5,083 bases of DNA from an uncultured Methylophilus sp. Lineage in GTDB: Bacteria; Pseudomonadota; Gammaproteobacteria; Burkholderiales; Methylophilaceae. Both the position numbers and the translations under genes were made by a program. The stretch is from assembly GCA_936943315.1 (NCBI GenBank), contig CAKZJM010000280.1, forward strand, positions 1 to 5,083. Direction: 5' to 3'. Within the stretch, counting starts at the first letter, position 1, and every line of letters begins with the position of its first letter. The notes beneath the pieces were generated by a model, which had not been told where the DNA came from, searched no databases, and worked only from the letters and a program-made list of their open reading frames with translations. Shown piece by piece: positions 1 through 5,083 of this stretch.

Positions 1-174
1 TCTGATGCCTGCCTGGCAGGCAAGGCCAATGTGGTGTTTGCCAAGGGCAAGCTGGTCACGCATTGCCTCACCAACCATATTCCGTTTATTCCTTTTTCTA
101 CCTTTGATGATGTTCTGGCCACGCTTAAAACCTGGCCCGAATGTCAGCTTCATTTTTCTCATCACACTGCATAA
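1..174 (+). CDS. MtnX-like HAD-IB family phosphatase, C-terminal part (5' end outside window)
   Basis: This is the last 57 codons of a gene that begins upstream, read in frame 1 and ending at TAA 172-174. It opens with Ser-Asp, which fits the tail of HAD motif IV (GDGxSD), the acidic pair that holds Mg2+ in phosphohydrolases. It continues with a VVFAKGKL stretch and an IPFIPFSTFDDV stretch, which resemble the C-terminus of MtnX and related HAD-IB phosphatases (FARDxL...LPYxxF...). Those enzymes are cytosolic and remove phosphate from small molecules; MtnX itself acts on a methionine-salvage enol phosphate. No other methionine-salvage gene is visible, so the substrate is unknown and MtnX should be read as a family label only. 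The nucleophilic DxD of motif I is outside the window. The next gene starts 31 bases downstream with no clear terminator between, which suggests co-transcription. Confidence 0.72.
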   Translation, partial: SDACLAGKANVVFAKGKLVTHCLTNHIPFIPFSTFDDVLATLKTWPECQLHFSHHTA

Positions 175-190
175 CGCACATTGAATCAGT

Positions 191-195
191 AGGGG
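191..195 (+). promoter_or_regulatory. Probable ribosome binding site of the aminotransferase
   Basis: AGGGG lies 10 bases before ATG 206 in the 31-base gap after the phosphatase stop. It supports ATG 206 as the start. No convincing -35/-10 promoter or terminator is visible in this gap. Confidence 0.45.
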
Positions 196-205
196 CCGTT
201 TTAGC

Positions 206-1579
206 ATGGACACAAAAATCATTGAAATCCTGGATAAGAACAACAAGTATTGCTCGCATGGGGACACCGTCAATTACGCCGACCCTCCCAAAGTGTTTGA
301 AAGTTGTGATGGCAGTTTTCTGTTTGACGAAAAAGGCATCCGCTATCTGGACTGGCAGATGTGGTATTCGGCGGTGAACTTTGGCTACAAAAACGAGCGT
401 ATCGCCAATGTGTTAAGAAAACAAATCGACACCTTGCCACAACTGGCGAGCCAGTATCTGCACAAGGAAAAAGTCGAGCTGGCAGAGATCATCTGCCGCT
501 ATATGGAAGAAAAGTACGGCGTGAAAGGCCGCGTACACTTTAATGTGGGCGGTGCGCAAGCCGTTGAAGACTCACTCAAAGTGGTCCGCAACCACACTGG
601 TAAAACGCACCAGTTTGCCTTTATGGGCGGCTACCATGGCCGCACACTGGGTGCTTCTGCCATCACCTCGAGTTACCGCTACCGCCGCCGGTTTGGCAAC
701 TTTGCCGACCGTGCCCATTTTGTGCCTTACCCATACTGTTTCCGTTGCCCGTATGACATGAAGGTAGAGACCTGCGATACCTACTGCCACAAGGAATTCG
801 AGAAGCTGTTTGACACCGAGTACCAGTCGTTCTGGGACGAAAAGTCCAAGCAATGTGAGTTTGGTGCGTTTTATATCGAGCCCATGCAGGGCACCGGTGG
901 TTACATCATTCCGCCAGACGGCTATATGCAAAAGCTGCAGGCTTCACTGAAAAAACGCAATGTGCTGCTCGTGGCCGATGAAATCCAGATGGGTGTGTAC
1001 CGTACCGGCAAGCTGTGGTCGTGGGAAAACTTTGGAATCGTGCCGGATATTTTTGTGTTCGGTAAGGCCATCACCAATGGTCTCAATCCGCTGTCTGGCA
1101 TCTGGGCCCGCGAAGAGCTGATTTCGCCGGAGAAGTTTCCTCCAGGGTCTACCCACTCAACCTTTGCTTCCAATCCATTAGGCACCTCCGTCGCGCTGGA
1201 AGTCCTGAAAATGACGCAGGAATCAGACTTTGAGCCGCATGTGCGCGAGCGCGGGGCTTATTTCCTCAAGCGGTTGCATGAACTGAAATCGCGCTGGAAA
1301 TGCGTAGGCGATGTCAGTGGGCTGGGTCTGGCGTTGCGCATCGAGCTCTGCCAGAACGATGGGTTCACGGCCAGCCGTGCACTGGCAGACCGCATGTTTA
1401 ATGAGGGGCTCAAAGGCGATGTCATGATCAACGGCATACCGCATGGCCTGGTGCTGGACATTGGTGGTTACGAAAAGAACGTGATCACGCTGGCGCCTTC
1501 GTTAATGATTTCCGAGCAGGAAATTGATTTGGGCATACAGCTGTTTGAAGCGCTGCTCACCCGTTGCGGCGCTGAGTAA
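206..1579 (+). CDS. Class III PLP-dependent aminotransferase (aspartate aminotransferase family protein)
   Basis: The 457-residue protein has the full length and motif order of class III (omega) aminotransferases, the group containing GABA, ornithine, putrescine and acetylornithine aminotransferases. Visible motifs are a cofactor-phosphate loop GGAQAVE (115-121), the ring-stacking YHG (Tyr143, His144), the VADEIQMG strand with Asp258 that would pair with the pyridine nitrogen, and FGKAITNG with Lys287 as the Schiff-base lysine. STHSTFASNPLG further on matches the phosphate-binding Thr segment. It should move an amino group between an amine or omega-amino acid and a keto acid in the cytosol; the substrate cannot be read from sequence. 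A cysteine-rich insertion (Cys178, Cys181, Cys190, Cys194) follows the YHG region. The start is ATG 206, preceded by AGGGG at 191-195. An arginase-like gene follows 7 bases after the stop, so an amine or guanidino compound is a reasonable substrate guess. Confidence 0.93.
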   Translation: MDTKIIEILDKNNKYCSHGDTVNYADPPKVFESCDGSFLFDEKGIRYLDWQMWYSAVNFGYKNERIANVLRKQIDTLPQLASQYLHKEKVELAEIICRYMEEKYGVKGRVHFNVGGAQAVEDSLKVVRNHTGKTHQFAFMGGYHGRTLGASAITSSYRYRRRFGNFADRAHFVPYPYCFRCPYDMKVETCDTYCHKEFEKLFDTEYQSFWDEKSKQCEFGAFYIEPMQGTGGYIIPPDGYMQKLQASLKKRNVLLVADEIQMGVYRTGKLWSWENFGIVPDIFVFGKAITNGLNPLSGIWAREELISPEKFPPGSTHSTFASNPLGTSVALEVLKMTQESDFEPHVRERGAYFLKRLHELKSRWKCVGDVSGLGLALRIELCQNDGFTASRALADRMFNEGLKGDVMINGIPHGLVLDIGGYEKNVITLAPSLMISEQEIDLGIQLFEALLTRCGAE

Positions 1580-1586
1580 CTACGTG

Positions 1587-2453
1587 ATGGAAATTGTCGC
1601 TTACGACTTCGACGGCAGCCTCGCCATGCAGCAATCCTTGTTGCAAGCGCGTGGCATCCAGCTGTCATTGCAGTCTATGCGCCAGTTTGAGCGCTCTGCA
1701 CGGTTGTGGGCATCATCAGCCGTGTTCAAGCAACTGGCCCAGGCATTGCCACGGCCAGCGCCGCAGGGCCAGTTCAGTTTAATCGGGTCGGGCGATTACC
1801 ACCATGTGTCGCTGGCCTTGATTAGCCAGCTGACGCAACCGCTTACGGTCGTGCTGTTTGATAACCACCCTGACTGGATGCGGCCGCCGCACCAATATCA
1901 CTGTGGCACCTGGGTTTATAGCCTGGCCAGGCTGGCGCACGTAGAACGTATTGTGATTATCGGCCTGGAGAGTGGAGATATTGCCGAGGACCGGTTTGAA
2001 AAAGGCGATATGAAAAGTTACCTGCAAGGAAAGATTGTGTTGTTGCCTTATCAGCCGGTGCAAGTCGGCGAACTCACCCTCAAAAGCAGCTTTAAAGAAC
2101 ATGTGTTCATGGGCATTGCAGAACTCCTGGGCGAGATTGAGACAGACCATATTTATATCAGCGTAGACAAAGATTGCCTGCGCGCAGAAGACGCCAGAAC
2201 CAACTGGGAGCAAGGCAGTATGCCTTTGAGCACGGTCACCACGGCCATACGCGCACTCAAGGCGCATAAGCAAGTGGTGGGGGCCGATACGGTCGGTGAT
2301 TTTTCTCCGGTGCGTTTCCGCTCCCCGTTAAAGTGGATCGCCTCTCATCTGGATAGGCGCAGCCAGCCGCGCGAAGAACTAGAGGTAGCCAGCCGCATCA
2401 ATGCCGCCGCCAATGCCTTGCTCATTGAAGCCCTGATAGGACCAGCATCGTGA
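1587..2453 (+). CDS. Arginase/ureohydrolase-superfamily protein
   Basis: From ATG 1587 this encodes 288 residues, close to the usual 290-320 of arginases and agmatinases. The binuclear metal site is visible: GSGDYHH (Asp70, His72/His73) in place of GGDHS, DNHPDW (Asp92, His94, Asp96) in place of DAHxD, and SVDKDCL (Asp194, Asp196) in place of SxDxDxxDP. The expected family reaction is metal-dependent hydrolysis of a guanidino or amide C-N bond, as in arginine to ornithine plus urea. Flanking residues differ from canonical arginase and agmatinase (no DP after the second Asp pair; a TNWEQG segment follows; GDFSP near the C-terminus where the classical EVNP-type segment lies), so it is a divergent subfamily and the substrate is open. 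An in-frame ATG at 1524 would overlap the aminotransferase by 56 bases; ATG 1587 (or GTG 1584) fits better because homology-like sequence starts there, 7 bases after the upstream stop. The ribosome binding site is weak, suggesting translational coupling. Confidence 0.83.
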   Translation: MEIVAYDFDGSLAMQQSLLQARGIQLSLQSMRQFERSARLWASSAVFKQLAQALPRPAPQGQFSLIGSGDYHHVSLALISQLTQPLTVVLFDNHPDWMRPPHQYHCGTWVYSLARLAHVERIVIIGLESGDIAEDRFEKGDMKSYLQGKIVLLPYQPVQVGELTLKSSFKEHVFMGIAELLGEIETDHIYISVDKDCLRAEDARTNWEQGSMPLSTVTTAIRALKAHKQVVGADTVGDFSPVRFRSPLKWIASHLDRRSQPREELEVASRINAAANALLIEALIGPAS

Positions 2454-2827
2454 CCGGGATGTATGGCTTGTTTGTCGCTGCGGTGTTGCTGGATACGCTG
2501 GGGACGACTTTATTCAAGCTGGGCGCCAGCCATGCCGCTGAGTTGGAAACCTCGCTGGCACAAGGGATGGGTTTCAAGACCGTGCAGTCATTTTTTAGCA
2601 GTTGGTATATTCCACTCGGCCTTGCGGTGTACGTGGTGGAGTATGTGATCTGGATTACCTATTTATCGTCATCTTCACTGAGCCGGGCGTTTCCCATGTA
2701 TAGCCTGACCATCGTGTTGATATTGATTGTTTCAAGATGGGTGCTGAAAGAACAAGTCGGGTTGAATCGCTGGTTGGGAGCTGTCCTGATTATCGCGGGT
2801 GTATTGATGTTGGGAGGCAGTGAGTGA
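2450..2827 (+). CDS. Small DMT-superfamily transporter (EmrE/ArnE-like, four TM helices)
   Basis: The 125-residue, strongly hydrophobic protein has four predicted membrane helices at about 5-25, 52-72, 77-98 and 106-123, the size and topology of small multidrug resistance proteins and of the ArnE/ArnF aminoarabinose-lipid flippase subunits. Helix 1 carries LLDTLGTTLFKLG, which lines up with the EmrE segment around its proton/substrate-coupling Glu14, here Asp15. The FPMYSLTIV helix 3 and the EQVGLNRWLG...GVLMLG ending resemble ArnE more than EmrE. Such proteins work as dimers in the inner membrane and move cationic or amine-bearing lipophilic compounds. Start GTG 2450 overlaps the upstream TGA (GTGA) and has AGGA at 2438-2441 with 8-base spacing; ATG 2459 is the alternative. 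Tight coupling to biosynthetic genes suggests export or flipping of the operon product; this role is inferred. A second embedded acid, Glu64, sits in helix 2. Confidence 0.82.
   Translation: MTGMYGLFVAAVLLDTLGTTLFKLGASHAAELETSLAQGMGFKTVQSFFSSWYIPLGLAVYVVEYVIWITYLSSSSLSRAFPMYSLTIVLILIVSRWVLKEQVGLNRWLGAVLIIAGVLMLGGSE
2812..2817 (+). promoter_or_regulatory. Ribosome binding site inside the transporter gene, serving the hydrolase
   Basis: GGGAGG lies in the last codons of the transporter gene, 6 bases before GTG 2824 and 9 bases before ATG 2827. Stop and start overlap (TGATG or GTGA), so the hydrolase is probably translationally coupled to the transporter. Confidence 0.55.
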
Positions 2828-3678
2828 TGACGTTACAGCAGATGGTGGGTGAACAGGGTTTTTGCCTGGGCCACTCTGAGCATGCCGTGTTGCTGGTACA
2901 CGGATTGACCGGTACGCCAGCGGAAATGAAGCACTACGGCAAGCAGATTGCGCGTAAAGGCCTGTCTGTCGTCTGCCCGGTGCTGGCAGGGCATTGTGCA
3001 TCAGTCAATGAACTGGGCCAGACCAGCTGGCAGCAATGGCTGGCTTCCATTGAGGCCGTCTTTCTTGAGATGCGTAAACAATATACCACCGTGTTTGTGT
3101 CCGGCTTATCCATGGGTGCCCTCATTGCCCTGTTGCTAGCAGCAAAATATCCCACGAAGGTGGCCGGGGTGATGTTGCTGTCAGTCACGTTTTTTTATGA
3201 CGGCTGGAACATTCCGGTATTCAAGCAGCGCTTTTTATTGCCGCTGGTGTTGTACTCGCCGCTGCGTTATTTCATGCAGTGGGAGGAAACCGCGCCTTAT
3301 GGCATCAAGTGCGAGCGCACAAGATCCATGGTCGCCGCCGTGCTTGAAAACAAGGATGCCCGGACTTCGGAAAAAATCGGCTATTTTAAAACCCCGGCCA
3401 CTGTCATTTACCAGAGCGTCAAGCTCATTCATGCCGCACGCAAGTGCCTGCCGCAAGTGACGGTGCCGGTGCTGATTGTGCATTCGACTGAAGACGACAT
3501 GGCCAGCCTCAAAAACGCCTATGTGGTGGAAAAAGAAGTTTCCAGCCAGCGCATTGATACTTTCTATATTGGTGATACCTACCATGTCGTGACCCTGGAT
3601 AAGCGCAAGGATGATATTGCAAAACGCAGTGCAGAATTTTGTTTGTCAGTGATTAAAGAAGCAGAAGTACACAGTTAA
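2827..3678 (+). CDS. Alpha/beta hydrolase, Est30-like carboxylesterase/lipase family
   Basis: This 283-residue protein has a complete alpha/beta-hydrolase layout. Counting from ATG 2827, the oxyanion segment LLVHGLTGTP has His25-Gly26, the nucleophile elbow GLSMG has Ser95, the acid is Asp223 in HSTEDDM, and the general base is His253 in TYHVVTLD. The order, spacing and the HVxTLD ending match the Est30/monoglyceride-lipase-like carboxylesterases. Residues of about 120-200 form a larger cap than in Est30 (about 247 residues), and several aromatic and proline residues there suggest a hydrophobic acyl pocket. No signal peptide is evident, so it is probably cytosolic. It would hydrolyse a carboxyl ester or thioester; lying directly before the ACP, release of an acyl chain or trimming of a side product is a fair guess. 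GTG 2824 is an alternative start overlapping the upstream stop; ATG 2827 has the better spacing (9 bases) to GGGAGG at 2812-2817. Confidence 0.88.
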   Translation: MTLQQMVGEQGFCLGHSEHAVLLVHGLTGTPAEMKHYGKQIARKGLSVVCPVLAGHCASVNELGQTSWQQWLASIEAVFLEMRKQYTTVFVSGLSMGALIALLLAAKYPTKVAGVMLLSVTFFYDGWNIPVFKQRFLLPLVLYSPLRYFMQWEETAPYGIKCERTRSMVAAVLENKDARTSEKIGYFKTPATVIYQSVKLIHAARKCLPQVTVPVLIVHSTEDDMASLKNAYVVEKEVSSQRIDTFYIGDTYHVVTLDKRKDDIAKRSAEFCLSVIKEAEVHS

Positions 3679-3682
3679 GGAG
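3677..3682 (+). promoter_or_regulatory. Strong ribosome binding site of the acyl carrier protein
   Basis: AAGGAG is a near-perfect Shine-Dalgarno sequence, starting within the TAA stop of the hydrolase and 5 bases before ATG 3688. It is the best site in the operon, which fits an ACP being needed in excess over the enzymes that use it. Confidence 0.7.
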
Positions 3683-3687
3683 TTGTT

Positions 3688-3936
3688 ATGGAGAACACTT
3701 TTGAAGTCGTCAGCAAACTGATTGCCAACAAGCTGGAGATTGACCAGCAGTCCATTACCCCGCAAAGCAAACTGGCCGAACTCGGCCTGGATTCATTGGA
3801 TATTTTTGACATCATTTTTCAGGCTGAGGACCAGTATGGCATTAAAGTCCCCAATCCGTCTGAAGAGATTGCCACCGTAGAAGATGTGGTCCGCATGCTC
3901 AATGGGCTGCTGTTTCCAGCGGCCAGCGCATCATGA
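3688..3936 (+). CDS. Acyl carrier protein (dedicated, operon-encoded)
   Basis: The 82-residue acidic protein has the single-domain ACP pattern: helix 1 (FEVVSKLIANKL), a loop with ITPQSKLAELG, then the phosphopantetheine motif LGLDSLD with Ser36 at the start of helix 2, followed by FDIIFQAEDQYGI and the VEDVVRML helix. Ser36 would carry the 4'-phosphopantetheine arm added by a holo-ACP synthase; intermediates are then held as thioesters. It departs from the housekeeping AcpP consensus around helix 2 (DIFDIIFQ instead of the usual VELVMALE), so it is likely a specialised carrier paired with the adjoining ketosynthase, whose ATG overlaps its stop codon (ATGA, 3933-3936). The C-terminus ends in a short hydrophobic and Ala/Ser-rich tail beyond the last helix. 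The Shine-Dalgarno site is strong. Confidence 0.94.
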   Translation: MENTFEVVSKLIANKLEIDQQSITPQSKLAELGLDSLDIFDIIFQAEDQYGIKVPNPSEEIATVEDVVRMLNGLLFPAASAS

Positions 3937-5083
3937 GCATGCCCAGAAGGGTGGTCATCACCGGCGCAGGGATCGTTTCCCCGCTGGGTAACAGCCTGCA
4001 AACGTTCCAGGCCAATCTCCTGGCGGGCGTGTCGGGCATCGGCCACCTCAATGCTGATTTTACGCACAAGCTTGAAACGCGAATTGCCGCGCAATGCCAG
4101 TTCGATGGTGAGCAGCATTTCAGCCGCCAGGAACTGGCCCTGCTGGACAGGGTGAGCCAGTTTGCACTGGTGAGCGCCGATCAGGCTGTGCAACAGGCCG
4201 GGCTGGATTTCTCCAGCATTGACCCGGCGTCGGCAGGTTGCTTTATCGGCACCGGCATGGGCGGCGCGAGTGCCACCGAGGACGGCTATGCCCGTTTGTT
4301 TGAACAAGGCTTGAACCGCCTCAAACCCTTTACCGTGCTCATGGCCATGAATAACGCAGCCGCTTCGCAAATCGCCACCAAATATGGCCTGGCCGGGCCC
4401 AACATGACGGTCTCTACCGCATGCTCCTCGGCCGCGGTGGCCATTGGTGAGGCTGCCAAACAGATTGCATTTGGCCGTTGCGAGATCGCCCTCGCCGGAG
4501 GCAGCGAAGCGTTGCTCACGTTTGGCACCATCAAGGCTTGGGAGGCTTTGCGTACGCTGGCTAAAGAAGATCCGCAGGATGCATCAGCGTCATGCAAACC
4601 CTTTTCTGCCAACAGAACAGGCTTGGTGCTGGGGGAGGGCGCAGCCGTGTTTGTGCTGGAAAGTTATGAACATGCCGTTCAGCGTGGCGCGCACATTCTT
4701 GTTATGGTGCCTCCAATGACTTTAACCATATGACGCAACCTTCTGTGCAGGGCCAGGCACTAGCCATGCAAAACGCGCTTAATGATGCAGGCGTGAGCGC
4801 CGGGCAGATTGGCTATATCAATGCACATGGCACGGGTACACAACTGAACGACGTGACTGAAACCCAAGCCATAAAGCAAGTGTTTGGTCCTGCTGCCATG
4901 CAACTCCCGGTGAGCTCTACCAAGTCCATGCACGGGCATTTAATGGGGGCCGCCGCCGCGGTAGAACTGGCGGCTTCACTGGTGGCGCTGCACACAAATA
5001 CCTTGCCACCCACCATGCATCTTGAGACGCCCGACCCGGCGTGTGACCTCAATTATGTGGTGAATGTCGCGCAAGTGGTGGCG
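3933..5083 (+). pseudogene. Beta-ketoacyl-ACP synthase (FabF/KAS II type), frameshifted and running off the window end
   Basis: Residues 1-256 (ATG 3933 to about 4700) read as a condensing enzyme: RRVVITGAGIVSPLG at the N-terminus, GTGMGGA, and the nucleophile elbow STACSSA with Cys164, the same position as in E. coli FabF. After RGAHIL the frame loses homology and stops at TGA 4731-4733, giving 266 residues. Homology resumes in the -1 frame at 4703 (YGASNDFNHMTQPS) and stays open to the end, with catalytic His in NAHGTGT (codon 4826), Lys in SSTKS (codon 4922) and the second His in HGH (codon 4937). About 13 bases, covering the usual AELxG strand, appear to be missing at 4700-4703. An intact protein would extend an ACP-bound chain by decarboxylative Claisen condensation, with the upstream ACP as partner. 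As written the first chain carries only the Cys, so it should be inactive. A real mutation or a sequencing error are both possible. The last 25 or so residues lie outside the window. Confidence 0.85.
4698..4733 (+). other. Frameshift junction and ATGA stop/start overlap inside the ketosynthase
   Basis: Only two bases (4701-4702) separate the last codon matching the FabF pattern in the first frame (Leu, 4698-4700) from the first matching codon in the second frame (Tyr, 4703-4705); the family usually has five residues there. The first frame then runs through ten unrelated codons to TGA 4731-4733. That stop overlaps ATG 4730-4732, which is in the frame of the second half. No slippery heptamer is visible around the junction, so programmed frameshifting is not supported. 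Confidence 0.7.

Noticed and set aside
6..22. Perfect 8-base inverted repeat (TGCCTGCC / GGCAGGCA) around a single base
   Set aside because: It lies within the phosphatase coding sequence, has no usable loop and no following T-run, so it is not a terminator; probably chance from repeated Gly/Ala/Leu codons.
175..205. Promoter or terminator in the gap between phosphatase and aminotransferase
   Set aside because: The 31 bases contain only an AGGGG ribosome-binding-like site; no -35/-10 pair or hairpin with T-run is convincing.
572..931. Open frame of 119 codons on the minus strand
   Set aside because: It lies entirely inside the well-supported aminotransferase gene, has no recognisable domain and is a frame shadow.
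1524..1586. Upstream in-frame ATG that would lengthen the arginase-like protein by 21 residues
   Set aside because: It would overlap the aminotransferase by 56 bases and the added residues do not look like an arginase N-terminus; ATG 1587 directly after the upstream stop is preferred.
1779..2273. Open frame of 164 codons on the minus strand
   Set aside because: It is antisense to the arginase-like gene, whose metal motifs establish the coding strand; the frame shows no family motif.
3819..4370. Open frame of 183 codons on the minus strand spanning the ACP and ketosynthase
   Set aside because: It crosses two clearly coding plus-strand genes and shows no domain; the length is explained by codon bias of the opposite strand.
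4692..4710. Programmed -1 ribosomal frameshift in the ketosynthase
   Set aside because: No slippery heptamer or clear downstream stem is visible, and a simple frame change would still leave four conserved residues missing; a deletion explains both.

Overview
The window is a compact, fully co-directional (+ strand) gene block of medium GC. Gene-to-gene gaps are -4 to about 31 bases, and three junctions are stop/start overlaps (GTGA, GTGA or TGATG, ATGA), so the whole stretch reads as one operon. The layout, the Shine-Dalgarno sites (AAGGAG, GGGAGG) and the protein style point to a Gram-negative proteobacterium. A beta-proteobacterium such as a Methylophilaceae-type methylotroph would fit, but that is an impression from sequence style, not something demonstrated here. 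There are no RNA genes, insertion sequences, CRISPR arrays or intergenic stretches above about 31 bases.

Order of genes: (1) the 3' end of an MtnX-like HAD-IB phosphatase (1-174); (2) a complete class III PLP-dependent aminotransferase (206-1579) with a cysteine-rich insertion; (3) an arginase/ureohydrolase-superfamily protein that keeps the metal ligands but has unusual surrounding motifs (1587-2453); (4) a four-helix small DMT transporter resembling ArnE/EmrE (2450-2827); (5) an Est30-like alpha/beta hydrolase with a visible Ser-Asp-His triad (2827-3678); (6) a dedicated acyl carrier protein with a DSL phosphopantetheine site (3688-3936); (7) a FabF-type beta-ketoacyl-ACP synthase (3933 to beyond the window) whose reading frame is broken near 4700.

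Taken together the block looks like a small biosynthesis-and-export locus. An ACP and a ketosynthase would build or extend an acyl chain, an aminotransferase and an arginase-like enzyme would install or trim a nitrogen group, a HAD phosphatase and an esterase/thioesterase-like hydrolase would finish or release the product, and a small multidrug/aminolipid-flippase-like protein would move it across the inner membrane. I do not recognise this gene combination as a named pathway; the shared product is inference.

The most notable direct observation is in the ketosynthase. Homology runs in one frame up to about 4700 and resumes in the -1 frame at 4703, with about 13 bases missing relative to the usual FabF pattern. 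The nucleophilic Cys lies before the break; both catalytic His and the conserved Lys lie after it. The first frame stops at a TGA that overlaps an ATG in the frame of the second half. The copy is therefore a pseudogene, a sequencing/assembly error, or less probably a split gene.
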